DNA of 64,000 bases, from positions 16,809 through 80,808 of the forward strand of contig NZ_VUNR01000014.1 of NCBI RefSeq assembly GCF_009695585.1, in the 5' to 3' direction. The notes beneath the pieces were generated by a model that had not been told where the DNA came from, made no database searches, and saw only the letters and a program-made list of their open reading frames with translations. Source of the stretch: Anaerovibrio slackiae (GTDB taxonomy: Bacteria > Bacillota > Negativicutes > Selenomonadales > Selenomonadaceae). Both the position numbers and the translations under genes were made by a program. Positions within the stretch are counted from its first letter, which is position 1. Every line of letters starts with the position of its first letter. Of this stretch, positions 43,248 to 51,781 are shown piece after piece.

Positions 43248-44705
43248 ATGCAGCTTAATACACAGGATTTATCTGAATTTCAAAATGAGACTATTACAGC
43301 GGCTTGCCGCAAATATACGAATTTGACGGCTATGCAGTCAGAGGTGCTGAAAAGGCTGAATTCCTGCCTGCCTTTTATTGCGGATTTGGCTCATGCCTAT
43401 CTGTATCTCTATGTCAGGACGAAGGATGACTCCAAGCTTTTGGTTCTGAAGCACTATCGGCCTCATACTTTCTTTACGGATATTGAGCTGACCGGGGAAG
43501 GGGCGCTGGTGTCTGCCGTGGAGGAACCCCTGATTACGGCTGCCTTTGAGAAGGGAAAGTTCATTCAGGGTCAGAGGGAATGGCGCTTTGGCATCAATCT
43601 TGAAATGTATGTGCAGCCCATCAAATCCGGCAACGAGGTTATCGGTGTGGTGAGCATGGAGACAGGCCATAGCTATGCTTCCTCCAGCAACTACCATCAG
43701 TTGATGGATACGGCTGTGTTTTTGCTGGAGCATGGCAAGAAGGGGCTGGACAGGGAGCAGTTCCGTACCATGTCGCCGGGAACCGGCATCATTATTGCCG
43801 ACCACAGCAACCGCATCGTGTTTGCCAATCTGTCGGCAACCCGCATCTACCGTTCCCTGGGGATTACCAGCCTGATTGGCTGCCGCATGTCAGACAGGGA
43901 GCTGAGTGCCATGCTGCACAAGGAGACCATAGACAGCAGCCGCCCTTATGAACGTGAAATCCAGATCAGGGATATTGTGCTGGTGCAGCGAGATATCAAG
44001 CTGGAAGAAGCAGGAGTCCTGCAGCGGCGGATTATGCTCTTGTCCGATGTGTCGGAGCTGCGGAAAAAGGAACGGGAAATCAAGATAAAGTCGGCAGTTA
44101 TCCAGGAAATTCACCACAGGGTGAAGAATAATTTGCAGACCATTGCCAGCCTCCTGAGGCTGCAGGCGCGCCGTTCCAAGATGCCGGAGGTCAAGTCGGC
44201 ATTGCAGGAGAGCACCAACCGCATCCTGAGCATGTCTGTGGTGCACGAGTTTTTGTCCCAGCAGGATGCGGAGGAAATCAAGGTCATCGAGGTGACGCGG
44301 AATATCCTGAATACGGTGGCGCCCAATATGGTTTCCAGCGATTTTCAGCTAGAACAGGCTTTTGACGGGCCGGAGGTTGTGCTGCCCTCCCGCACGGCCA
44401 GCAATCTTGCCGTGATTATTAACGAGCTTATCCTCAATTCCATTGAGCATGGCTTTGAGGGGCGTGACCGGGGGCTTATAGGGCTGCATACGGAGGAAAC
44501 GGCGGATGGGTATGTGCTGGAGCTGTATGATGATGGCTGCGGCCTGCCTGCTGATTTTGACCTGTCAAAGACGCGGTCCTTGGGTTTGCAGATTATCAGG
44601 ACACTGGTGGCTGATGATATGGGTGGCGAGATAGAGCTGTTCAGCCGTCAGGGAACCCATGCGAAAATTACGATACCACGAAATCCAGAGGGAGGAGAAT
44701 ATTGA
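43248..44705 (+). CDS. Sensor histidine kinase, HisKA_2 type (EutW-like)
   Basis: 485-residue soluble kinase with no membrane helix. The N-terminal 180 residues form a sensor region like that of EutW/pdtaS kinases, followed by a PAS-like domain (about 182-280). The phosphoacceptor segment is IHHRVKNNLQTIASLLRLQARR (HisKA_2; His about 287), then the ATPase domain with NELILNSIEHGF (N box), DDGCGLP and LGLQII. Cytosolic kinases of this kind phosphorylate ANTAR regulators; in Enterococcus EutW senses ethanolamine. The partner gene follows directly (TGA then ATG). Ligand unknown here. Confidence 0.9.
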   Translation: MQLNTQDLSEFQNETITAACRKYTNLTAMQSEVLKRLNSCLPFIADLAHAYLYLYVRTKDDSKLLVLKHYRPHTFFTDIELTGEGALVSAVEEPLITAAFEKGKFIQGQREWRFGINLEMYVQPIKSGNEVIGVVSMETGHSYASSSNYHQLMDTAVFLLEHGKKGLDREQFRTMSPGTGIIIADHSNRIVFANLSATRIYRSLGITSLIGCRMSDRELSAMLHKETIDSSRPYEREIQIRDIVLVQRDIKLEEAGVLQRRIMLLSDVSELRKKEREIKIKSAVIQEIHHRVKNNLQTIASLLRLQARRSKMPEVKSALQESTNRILSMSVVHEFLSQQDAEEIKVIEVTRNILNTVAPNMVSSDFQLEQAFDGPEVVLPSRTASNLAVIINELILNSIEHGFEGRDRGLIGLHTEETADGYVLELYDDGCGLPADFDLSKTRSLGLQIIRTLVADDMGGEIELFSRQGTHAKITIPRNPEGGEY

Positions 44706-45281
44706 ATGAAAGCCTTGAAAATTGTGATTGCCGATAATGAATCTGTTATCCGCATGGATGTCCGTGAGATGCTGGAGGAAGCAGGTCATGAGGTAGTGGG
44801 CGAGGCTGTAAATGGAATAAAGGCAGTGGAGCTGGCCAGGAAGCTGAAGCCGGATCTTTGCATACTGGATATAAAGATGCCGGAGATGGATGGGATTACT
44901 GCTGCCAAGCTGATTACGGAGGAGAAGATTGCCCCGGTGCTTCTTTTGACGGCTTTCAGCCAGAGCGATATGGTAAAGCGTGCCACGGATGCAGGGGTGC
45001 TGGCTTATCTGGTGAAGCCGGTGCAGGAGAGCAATCTTTTTCCTGCTATGGAGGTGGCGATTTCCCGCTATCAGGAAATGCAACAGCTGGAAGATGAGCT
45101 GTTCAAGGTGAAGGATACCCTGGCCATGCGCAAGACGCTGGACCGGGCCAAGGGGATTCTCATGGATGCTCATGGGCTCACGGAGTCGGAGGCCTTCCGC
45201 CGCATCCAGCAATATAGCATGGCAAAGAGAAAGACCATTAAGGAAGTGGCAGAGGCAATTATCCGGGCAGCAACAAAATAA
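44706..45281 (+). CDS. ANTAR-domain response regulator (EutV-like antiterminator)
   Basis: 191 residues: a receiver domain (residues 1-120; acidic pocket near DN at 9-10, phospho-Asp in LCILDIKMPEMDG, Lys in YLVKPV), a coiled coil (about 122-140) and the ANTAR domain (DRAKGILMDAHGLTESEAFRRIQQYSMAKRKTIKEVAEAII). When phosphorylated, such proteins bind dual hairpins in nascent mRNA and block termination. GGAGGAG lies just before the ATG. Immediately upstream is its kinase; the target RNA is not identified. Repeat copy D starts five bases after the stop. Confidence 0.93.
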   Translation: MKALKIVIADNESVIRMDVREMLEEAGHEVVGEAVNGIKAVELARKLKPDLCILDIKMPEMDGITAAKLITEEKIAPVLLLTAFSQSDMVKRATDAGVLAYLVKPVQESNLFPAMEVAISRYQEMQQLEDELFKVKDTLAMRKTLDRAKGILMDAHGLTESEAFRRIQQYSMAKRKTIKEVAEAIIRAATK

Positions 45282-45286
45282 ATTGG

Positions 45287-46180
45287 AAATTTCAGTTTAT
45301 CGTCGTGAAGGTACGAGACTTTTGGAACATTAACGGATGAGTTTTGTTGGTTTGTGCACTCTGTTCAGATTAAAAATGGGCTGAGCGGGACAGCTACCCA
45401 TAGAAAACACGCTCGCGCTCCTAGTTGTGCCTCGCGTTACTAACATTCATCTATCGCCTGCGGCTCTGATGAATGAAGTAACGAGGCACAACAAAGGTTT
45501 TCTATGGGTACTGTCCTCACTCATCCCTTTCTTTGTCTGAACAGATATAAACAAAATGACAGAACCACATACATTATTTGTTACCATAGTGCTCCATACA
45601 GCTTTACGAATAAGCCTGAAATAGGGGGGCTGGGAGCTGACGAGACCTGCTACTGCCAACAACTATGCAAGGCAACCTGCTCTTATAAACAGGCTTGTTT
45701 ACATGTCACTATATTCTTATGCTAAGGTTAGCAGTTTATCCCATGCAACTTATACAGTTGGGCTGAAGAATTGTTTACTTGCACTATACGTTATGCAACG
45801 GTTGGCAATTGCAAGTTTCGTCAGTCTCCCGGCTCCCCTTTTTCAGGCTTGCTCGTAAAGTCAGAATTAGTTGCTACAGTTGCATGCTAATTGAATGCAG
45901 TTGGATTATTATGCGCATATCTGTTCAGACAAAAAGAGGGACAGGTGCGGCATGTACCCAAAGAAAACCTTGAGTGCAGCCTCGCTTCTTAGCGAGTGCG
46001 AGCGTAAGCGACGCAGGAGCTTAGAAGCGCGAGGCTGTGCTAAGAGCGAGAGCGAGTTTTCTATGGGTACTGCCGCTACCTGTCCCTTTTAAATGTCTGA
46101 ACAGAGTCCACGAACTACCAAACTATTTCTATCAGTATATGCACGAAGTAACGAATAACCACTACGACAAACTGAAATTT
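45287..46180. repeat. Long hairpin repeat copy D (paired modules)
   Basis: 894 bp, from AAATTTCAGTTTATCGTCGTG to ACGACAAACTGAAATTT. The left half is a type-2 module (CGGGACAGCTACCCATAGAAAAC pairs with GTTTTCTATGGGTACTGTCC; loop ATTCATCTATCGCCTGCGGCTCTGATGAAT). The right half is an inverted type-1 module almost identical to that of copies B and E. The two face each other across a linker with TGCACTATACGTTATGCAACGG. Overall it is copy A in reverse, without the nested palindrome. Open frames inside have no gene character. Confidence 0.9.
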
Positions 46181-46188
46181 TCCAAATG

Positions 46189-46217
46189 TGGACAATAGAA
46201 CGTAATGCTACTATAAT
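46189..46217 (+). promoter_or_regulatory. Promoter beside repeat D
   Basis: TGGACA, 17-base spacer, TATAAT, beginning nine bases after the end of repeat D. It drives the dehydrogenase gene. Confidence 0.75.
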
Positions 46218-46336
46218 GGTAGGTAGCAAGGGAGGGTGACATGGGGATTTCATCTGGCAGGAGAGACGTTATAAGGCTTGTATATTTTTGCCCTGAAGTT
46301 GGGGCTGCAAGGAAGAAAATAGAGGGGGAATATAGT

Positions 46337-47203
46337 ATGGCACTTAAAAAAATCGGGTTTATCGGCACCGGGGTTATGGGCAGCAGCATGGCAAGGCATC
46401 TGCACGAGGCAGGCTTTGAAGTTTCTGTCTACACCAGGACAAAGGAGAAGGCACGGGAGCTTCTGGATATGGGCATGAAGTGGCAGGACACACCGGCAGC
46501 TTTGGCGGCAGGGGTGGATGTGGTCATTTCCATGGTAGGGTATCCCCGGGATGTGGAAAGCGTTTATCTGGGTGAAAAGGGTGTATTGTCTGCCAAACAG
46601 GGCGGCTACATCGTGGACATGACCACATCCAGCCCGAAGCTGGCACAGAAGCTGTACGAGGCTGCCAAGGAAAAGGGGGTAGCCTCCCTGGATGCACCTG
46701 TGTCAGGCGGCGATTTGGGAGCCAGGAATGCTACCCTTGCCATTATGGTGGGAGGTGACGAGGCAGCTTTTAAGGAGCTTCTGCCGGTATTTCAGGCCAT
46801 GGGCAAAACTATCAACTACTTTGGCGGTGCAGGCTCCGGCCAGTACACTAAGATGGCAAATCAGATTGCCATTGCCGCCGGGATGCTGGGAGTGGCTGAG
46901 TCCCTTGCCTACGCTCAGAAAATGGGGCTGGATGCCCAAAAGGTGCTGGAGACCATCGAGACAGGCGCAGCCGGTTCCTGGTCTCTTTCCAATCTGGGCA
47001 GGCGCATGCTGAAGGGCGATGACAAGCCTGGCTTCTATATCAAGCATTTCCTGAAGGATATGCGCATCGCCATTGAGTCTGCCCAGGAAGCAGGCATGGA
47101 ACTGCCGGGGCTGAAAAAAGCCAAGGAGCTTTATGATCAGCTGGCAGAGCGGGGCATGGAGGATAAGGGAACCCAGGCGATTATTCAGTGGTATCAGGGC
47201 TGA
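46337..47203 (+). CDS. 3-hydroxyisobutyrate dehydrogenase family oxidoreductase
   Basis: 288-residue NAD(P)-dependent beta-hydroxyacid dehydrogenase (GarR/MmsB/GLYR family). Rossmann start KKIGFIGTGVMGSSMARHL, cofactor region VVISMVGYPRDV, the family signature DAPVSGGDLGARNATLAIMVGG, and the catalytic Lys in GQYTKMANQIAIA. The substrate could be tartronate semialdehyde, 3-hydroxyisobutyrate or succinic semialdehyde. The start at 46337 gives the normal family N-terminus. An in-frame ATG at 46241 has the better ribosome site (GGGAGGGTG), so a 32-residue longer form or a short leader peptide is possible. Confidence 0.88.
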   Translation: MALKKIGFIGTGVMGSSMARHLHEAGFEVSVYTRTKEKARELLDMGMKWQDTPAALAAGVDVVISMVGYPRDVESVYLGEKGVLSAKQGGYIVDMTTSSPKLAQKLYEAAKEKGVASLDAPVSGGDLGARNATLAIMVGGDEAAFKELLPVFQAMGKTINYFGGAGSGQYTKMANQIAIAAGMLGVAESLAYAQKMGLDAQKVLETIETGAAGSWSLSNLGRRMLKGDDKPGFYIKHFLKDMRIAIESAQEAGMELPGLKKAKELYDQLAERGMEDKGTQAIIQWYQG

Positions 47204-47257
47204 AAACAGCAATAAAGCAACGCAGGCTGCTGCATGGCAAAAAGGCAAAAAATAAGA

Positions 47258-47308
47258 GCAGGGATGTTGTGCTTGCCCATAGGGCAGGTGCAGCATCCCT
47301 GCTTTTTT
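47258..47308. terminator. Terminator between convergent dehydrogenase and accC
   Basis: Stem GCAGGGATG / CATCCCTGC with an inner stem, followed by TTTTTT on the plus strand and a TCTTATTTTTT tract on the minus strand. Serves both convergent genes. Confidence 0.85.
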
Positions 47309-47313
47309 AGTGG

Positions 47314-48738
47314 TTAATTGATGAGATTGAGGAGGTTTTCGTAGTTGATTTCGTTGATTTTGGTGGCGAAGGTCTTCAGCTCCTTCAGGGAGCGCCTGGA
47401 AGGGGTGGTTTCATAGACCTGCAGACGGTTCTTGACAAACTGGGTGTCAATATTGCCGGTGCGGAAGAAATCATCCTCCAGGATGCGCTGGTGCAGGGCA
47501 ATGGTGGTCTTGACGCCCTCTACCTGGAATTCCTTCAATGCCCTGGCCATAATCTTGATAGCATCGCCACGGGTGCGCCCCCGGGTGATGATTTTGGCAA
47601 TCAGGGAGTCATAGTAAGGCTCAATGGAAAGGTCAGAAGTAAAGCCGCTGTCAAAGCGCACCCTTGGGCCGCCCGGCTCATGCCACTTGGTGATTTTGCC
47701 CGGGGACGGCATGAAATTCTTGTCCGGGTCCTCCGCGTTGATGCGGCACTCAATGGCATGGCCCCGGAAAACAACATCCTTCTGGGAGATTTCAAGAGGT
47801 TCCCCGGCGGCAATCCTTATTTGGGTGCGCACCAGGTCAATGCCGGTAACAGCTTCCGTGATGCCGTGCTCCACCTGGATGCGTGGGTTGATTTCCATAA
47901 AGTAGAATTGGTTGTTGGACAAATCCAGCAGGAATTCCACCGTGCCGATGTTGGTGTAGTGGACGCTCTTGGCTGCCTTGATGGCCAGGAGCCCCACTTC
48001 TTCACGCATGGCATCGGTGAGGGCGATGGAAGGGGATTCCTCCAGAAGCTTCTGATTGCGCCTTTGCAGGGAGCATTCACGCTCCCCCAGATGGATGATG
48101 GAGCCGTAGTTGTCCGCCACAATCTGCACCTCGATGTGTCGGGAACGCTCGATGTAATGCTCGAAGTAGAACTTGGTCTTTTCCAGGTCAACTACGTTCA
48201 GGATATCCGTCAGCTCCTTGGCGTTGTGGGCCACGAACATGCCCTTGCCGCCGCCGCCGGATACCGGCTTCAGGATGACAGGATAGCCTACTTCCTTGGC
48301 GGACTCCATGGCCATCTCGTAGTCGGTCAGGGGCTCGCTGCCCTTTGCCATAGGGATGCCGGACGGCTCCATGGCAGCCCTTGCCACATCCTTGTCGCCT
48401 ACCTGGCGGATGGTGACAGCCAGGGGGCCTATCCAGGTGAGGCCTGCCTTGGTGACCATGTCGGCAAAATCAGCGTTTTCGGAGAGAAAGCCGTAGCCCG
48501 GGTGAATGGCATCCGCGCCTGTCTCCCTGGCTGCCCGCAGGATGGCCTCCATGTTCAGGTAGCTTTCGGAGGCATCGGAAGGGCCGATAGGGTAGGAAAG
48601 ATCAGCTAGCTGCACATGCAGGGCGTTGGCATCCGCCTCGGAATACACGGCAACTGTTTCAATGTCCAGCTCCTGGCAGGCACGGATGATGCGGACGGCA
48701 ATTTCGCCCCGGTTGGCGATGAGAATCCTCTTGAACAT
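47314..48738 (-). CDS. accC: Biotin carboxylase
   Basis: 474-residue ATP-grasp enzyme that carboxylates biotin on its carrier protein. Motifs: FKRILIANRGEIAVRIIRAC, HPGYGFLSENADFA, KPVSGGGGKGMFV (ATP lid), ERECSLQRRNQKLLEE (bicarbonate/biotin site) and FMEINPRIQVEHGITE (metal and catalytic Glu/Arg; family has EHPVTE). Start at 48738 after GAGGAGGGAAA. No accB/bccp or carboxyltransferase gene lies next to it, so it could serve acetyl-CoA carboxylase or another biotin-dependent enzyme such as pyruvate carboxylase encoded elsewhere. Transcribed alone. Confidence 0.9.
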   Translation of the reverse strand: MFKRILIANRGEIAVRIIRACQELDIETVAVYSEADANALHVQLADLSYPIGPSDASESYLNMEAILRAARETGADAIHPGYGFLSENADFADMVTKAGLTWIGPLAVTIRQVGDKDVARAAMEPSGIPMAKGSEPLTDYEMAMESAKEVGYPVILKPVSGGGGKGMFVAHNAKELTDILNVVDLEKTKFYFEHYIERSRHIEVQIVADNYGSIIHLGERECSLQRRNQKLLEESPSIALTDAMREEVGLLAIKAAKSVHYTNIGTVEFLLDLSNNQFYFMEINPRIQVEHGITEAVTGIDLVRTQIRIAAGEPLEISQKDVVFRGHAIECRINAEDPDKNFMPSPGKITKWHEPGGPRVRFDSGFTSDLSIEPYYDSLIAKIITRGRTRGDAIKIMARALKEFQVEGVKTTIALHQRILEDDFFRTGNIDTQFVKNRLQVYETTPSRRSLKELKTFATKINEINYENLLNLIN

Positions 48739-49046
48739 AAATATTTCCCTCCTCAGATTTTTGGCTAATTTGTATAACAAATTCCGTGATAGATTTATTT
48801 TACTACTTATTATAGTTTATAGCAATAATATAATAGAAAAACAGCATAGTAATTTTAAATAATCCTATGCGTTTATTATAAAAGAAATAAATGATAACAA
48901 TCTGAATGAAGTGTGCAGGAATACAAAGCCTCCTTTGCCGTTCCTAAAAATAAACCATGCAAAAGCGGCTGGGATAGTATATAATATAGCCATGGAAAAT
49001 ATGGGAGGACGAGGTATTTTTTCGAAGCTTTGTTAGGAGGTTTTTT

Positions 49047-50033
49047 ATGGCAAAGGAAAATTTGAACTGGGCGGTGCTGGGCACGGGGGTAATTGCCAAT
49101 CAGATGGCAGAGGCCCTGCAGAAGATGGGCAAGAACCTGTATGCAGTAGGCAACCGCACCCATCAGAAGGCGGTGGACTTTGCAGCCAGGTACGGCGTGA
49201 GCAAGGTCTACGACAGCATTGATGACATGTTCACGGATGATGCAGTGGACATCATCTATATAACCAGTCCTCACAACACCCATTACGGCTTCATGAAAAA
49301 GGCATTGGAGCATGGCAAGCACCTCTTTGTGGAAAAGTCCATTACCCTGAACAGCCGGGAGCTGGAGGAAATGATGGCTCTGGCAGAGGAAAAGGGGCTG
49401 GTGCTGGCGGAGGCCATGACCATCTGGCATATGCCTGTCTACAAGAAGCTGTGGGAGATCGTGCAGGGAGGCAGCCTGGGCAGGGTGCAGATGATTACCA
49501 TGAACTTTGGCAGCTTCAAGGAATACAACATGAAGAACCGCTTCTTCAACATGAATCTTGCCGGTGGCGCCATGCTGGATATCGGCGTATACGCCCTCTC
49601 CATCGTCAGAAGCTTCATGGAGGAGAAGCCTGATGATATCATCAGCCAGTGGCAGGCTTCGCCTACAGGCTCTGACGAGATGGCCGCTATCCTGCTGAAA
49701 AACGGCAGGGGGCAGATGGCAACGGTGGCGCTTTCCATGCATTCCAAGCAGCCGAAGCGTGCCATGATCAGCTGCGAGAAGGGCTACATCGAGATTATGG
49801 AGTATCCGCGGGCTGACAAGGCGATGATTGTGGATGCGGAGACCGGGGCAAGGACACCGGTGGAGGCAGGGGATACTGCCAATGCCCTCTACTATGAGAT
49901 GATTGACATGGAGGAGGCTGTCAGGAGCGGTGATGCCTCAGCCATGAAGCTGGCGTACAGCCGGGATGTGATGGAAATCATGACACGGCTCAGGAAGTCC
50001 TGGAATATGAAGTATCCTGGGGAAGAATGGTAA
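49047..50033 (+). CDS. Gfo/Idh/MocA family oxidoreductase
   Basis: 328-residue NAD(P)-dependent sugar or dihydrodiol dehydrogenase. Rossmann motif WAVLGTGVIANQMAEAL, then YITSPHNTHYG and the family's HLFVEKSITLN (catalytic Lys of EKP, here EKS), and the C-terminal GGAMLDIGVYALS. Substrate not readable. TAGGAGG before the ATG; a TATAAT (48980-48985) lies upstream in the 308-base gap shared with accC, which otherwise shows no gene. A hairpin GCAGCTGCC/GGCAGCTGC follows at about 50051. Confidence 0.88.
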   Translation: MAKENLNWAVLGTGVIANQMAEALQKMGKNLYAVGNRTHQKAVDFAARYGVSKVYDSIDDMFTDDAVDIIYITSPHNTHYGFMKKALEHGKHLFVEKSITLNSRELEEMMALAEEKGLVLAEAMTIWHMPVYKKLWEIVQGGSLGRVQMITMNFGSFKEYNMKNRFFNMNLAGGAMLDIGVYALSIVRSFMEEKPDDIISQWQASPTGSDEMAAILLKNGRGQMATVALSMHSKQPKRAMISCEKGYIEIMEYPRADKAMIVDAETGARTPVEAGDTANALYYEMIDMEEAVRSGDASAMKLAYSRDVMEIMTRLRKSWNMKYPGEEW

Positions 50034-50111
50034 TAGTTTTTTGATGAGTGATGCAGCTGCCGGGAGTGCCTGGCAGCTGCATTATTGTATACAGTATTTC
50101 CTTGCAGGATA

Positions 50112-50140
50112 TTTTCATTTAGCCATGTTTATGCTATAAT
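50112..50140 (+). promoter_or_regulatory. Promoter of the TRAP operon
   Basis: Extended -10 ATGCTATAAT (TATAAT 50135-50140) with a poor -35 (TTTTCA), 65 bases before the receptor gene. Confidence 0.6.
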
Positions 50141-50204
50141 GTTATAGGTGATATGCAAAACAGATATTGCTTTTGCAAATGTATTGGATGAGGAGGATAT
50201 GTTT

Positions 50205-51164
50205 ATGAAGTTATTTAGCAGATTATCCATTCTGAGCGTGCTGCTGGTAGCAGTGATCAGCCTGATTGCCGGTTGCGGCGGTGACAGCGCAGGGGAGAAG
50301 AAGTTCCTGAACATCGCTACAGGCGGTACCGCAGGTACTTATTATCCGATTGGCGGCGCCATGGCTGAAATTCTCAACAACAACATTCAGGGGATGAACG
50401 CCAGTGCCCAGAGCACCGGTGCAACTGTAGCCAACATCAACATGCTGAAGGAAGGCTCCGTTGACCTGGCTATCGTGCAGAATGATATTACCTACTATGC
50501 TGCCAATGGCATTGAGATGTTCAAGGACAAGAAGGTGGACAACCTGAAGGGTATTGCCACCCTGTATCCTGAGACCTGCCAGATTGTTACTTTGGAATCC
50601 ACCGGCATCAAGAGCATTGCTGACCTGAAGGGAAAGCGTGTAGCTGTAGGTGCTATGGGCTCCGGTGCTGAGGCAAATGCCCGCCAGATTCTGGAGGCTT
50701 ATGGCATTACTTATGATGACATTGATGAGCAGTTCCTGTCCTTCTCCGAGGCGGCCAGCGCCCTGAAGGACGGCAACGTGGATGCGGCTTTCGTTACTGC
50801 CGGTTATCCTACCGCTGCTGTTCAGGATATTGCTTCCCAGAACAAGGTTCGCCTGCTGCCGATTGAGGCTGACAAGGCTGATGCCCTGATTGCCAAGTAT
50901 CCGTTCTATACCAAGGTTGTGATTCCTGCCGGTACTTATGCAGGCTTTGAGGAGGAAGTTCCTGGTATTTCTGTAATGGCTATGCTGGTTTGCACCGACA
51001 AGGTTGACGAGCAGCTGGGCTATGACATTACCAAGGCACTCTTTAGCAACCTGGATCGCATCAAGGCAGCTCACTCCGTTGGCAAGCTGATTACCAAGGA
51101 AGGTGCAATGGAAGGTATGCCTATCCAGATGAATGCCGGTGCTGAGAAGTTCTTCAAGGAGTAA
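50205..51164 (+). CDS. TRAP transporter substrate receptor, TAXI family lipoprotein
   Basis: 319-residue extracytoplasmic binding protein. A signal peptide with lipobox LIAGCGG (Cys about 23) anchors it. TAXI features: NIATGGTAGTYYPIGGAMAEIL, GSVDLAIVQNDITYYA, LKGKRVAVGAMGSGAEANAR and DAAFVTAGYPTAAVQDIA. It delivers substrate (organic or amino acids such as glutamate) to the fused TRAP permease downstream. ATG 50205 has AGGAGGA seven bases before it; upstream in-frame ATGs are too close or lack a site. Confidence 0.93.
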   Translation: MKLFSRLSILSVLLVAVISLIAGCGGDSAGEKKFLNIATGGTAGTYYPIGGAMAEILNNNIQGMNASAQSTGATVANINMLKEGSVDLAIVQNDITYYAANGIEMFKDKKVDNLKGIATLYPETCQIVTLESTGIKSIADLKGKRVAVGAMGSGAEANARQILEAYGITYDDIDEQFLSFSEAASALKDGNVDAAFVTAGYPTAAVQDIASQNKVRLLPIEADKADALIAKYPFYTKVVIPAGTYAGFEEEVPGISVMAMLVCTDKVDEQLGYDITKALFSNLDRIKAAHSVGKLITKEGAMEGMPIQMNAGAEKFFKE

Positions 51165-51210
51165 TTGGAGCAATTTTTCGGTGGCAATCGATTTTTGAAG
51201 GGAAAGACAA

Positions 51211-51244
51211 GGGCTGTCAGGAACTCCGGGCAGCCCTGTTTTTT
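51211..51244 (+). terminator. Intra-operon terminator after the TRAP receptor
   Basis: Stem GGGCTG / CAGCCC followed by TGTTTTTTG between the receptor and the DUF1850 gene. Probably partial, giving more receptor than permease. Confidence 0.65.
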
Positions 51245-51247
51245 GTT

Positions 51248-51769
51248 ATGAGGCATAATAAAATGTTCAAGGGAATATGCAGGCTGCTGCTGGCGGTGGT
51301 GCTGGCGGCGGCCCTGTGGCATGCCGGGCGTCCCTGGCTCTTTGTGGCAGGAGAGGATCAGCTGATTGATATGATGCCTGCCTATAGCGGCATGCCTGTA
51401 GATATCCGCTTTATTCATTCTGTGCAGAAGACACCGGTAGAGGAGTATCTGGTGGTAGGCGAGGATTTGTCCGAGCTGATTCTGCAGAGAACCAGGTATC
51501 ATTCCTTCGGGGTGGGGCTGCCTTTTATGGAAAGCGATGGCAGCTTCTATCAGGAGGGGGATGATTTTGTCATGGACAACATGAACCGCCGCTTTCCCTC
51601 CCTGAGCCTGCGCACAGGGGTGGGAACCCAGCTTACCGTTACGGTGGACGGGGAGGCACATTACCTTTATCGCTTTCACCCTCCCGGCTATCGGGTGGAC
51701 ATTTTTACCGCTCCCGGATTTTATGGGTTGAAGCTGGTTTTTCAGGAGCGGTGGGCAAAATTTTTCTAA
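51248..51769 (+). CDS. DUF1850 family protein
   Basis: 173 residues with one N-terminal membrane helix (about 9-24). The DUF1850 pattern includes FIHSVQKTPVEEYLVV (near 55), RYHSFGVGLPF and PGFYGLKLVF. Found next to TAXI-TRAP transporters in many bacteria, as here; role unknown, likely assisting the transporter at the membrane. A start at the second Met (51263) is also possible. Confidence 0.85.
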   Translation: MRHNKMFKGICRLLLAVVLAAALWHAGRPWLFVAGEDQLIDMMPAYSGMPVDIRFIHSVQKTPVEEYLVVGEDLSELILQRTRYHSFGVGLPFMESDGSFYQEGDDFVMDNMNRRFPSLSLRTGVGTQLTVTVDGEAHYLYRFHPPGYRVDIFTAPGFYGLKLVFQERWAKFF

Positions 51770-51781
51770 GGAGGCAAGGCT

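Noticed and set aside
47491..48609. 372-codon plus-strand frame opposite accC
   Set aside because: Antisense shadow; the minus-strand biotin carboxylase has all family motifs.
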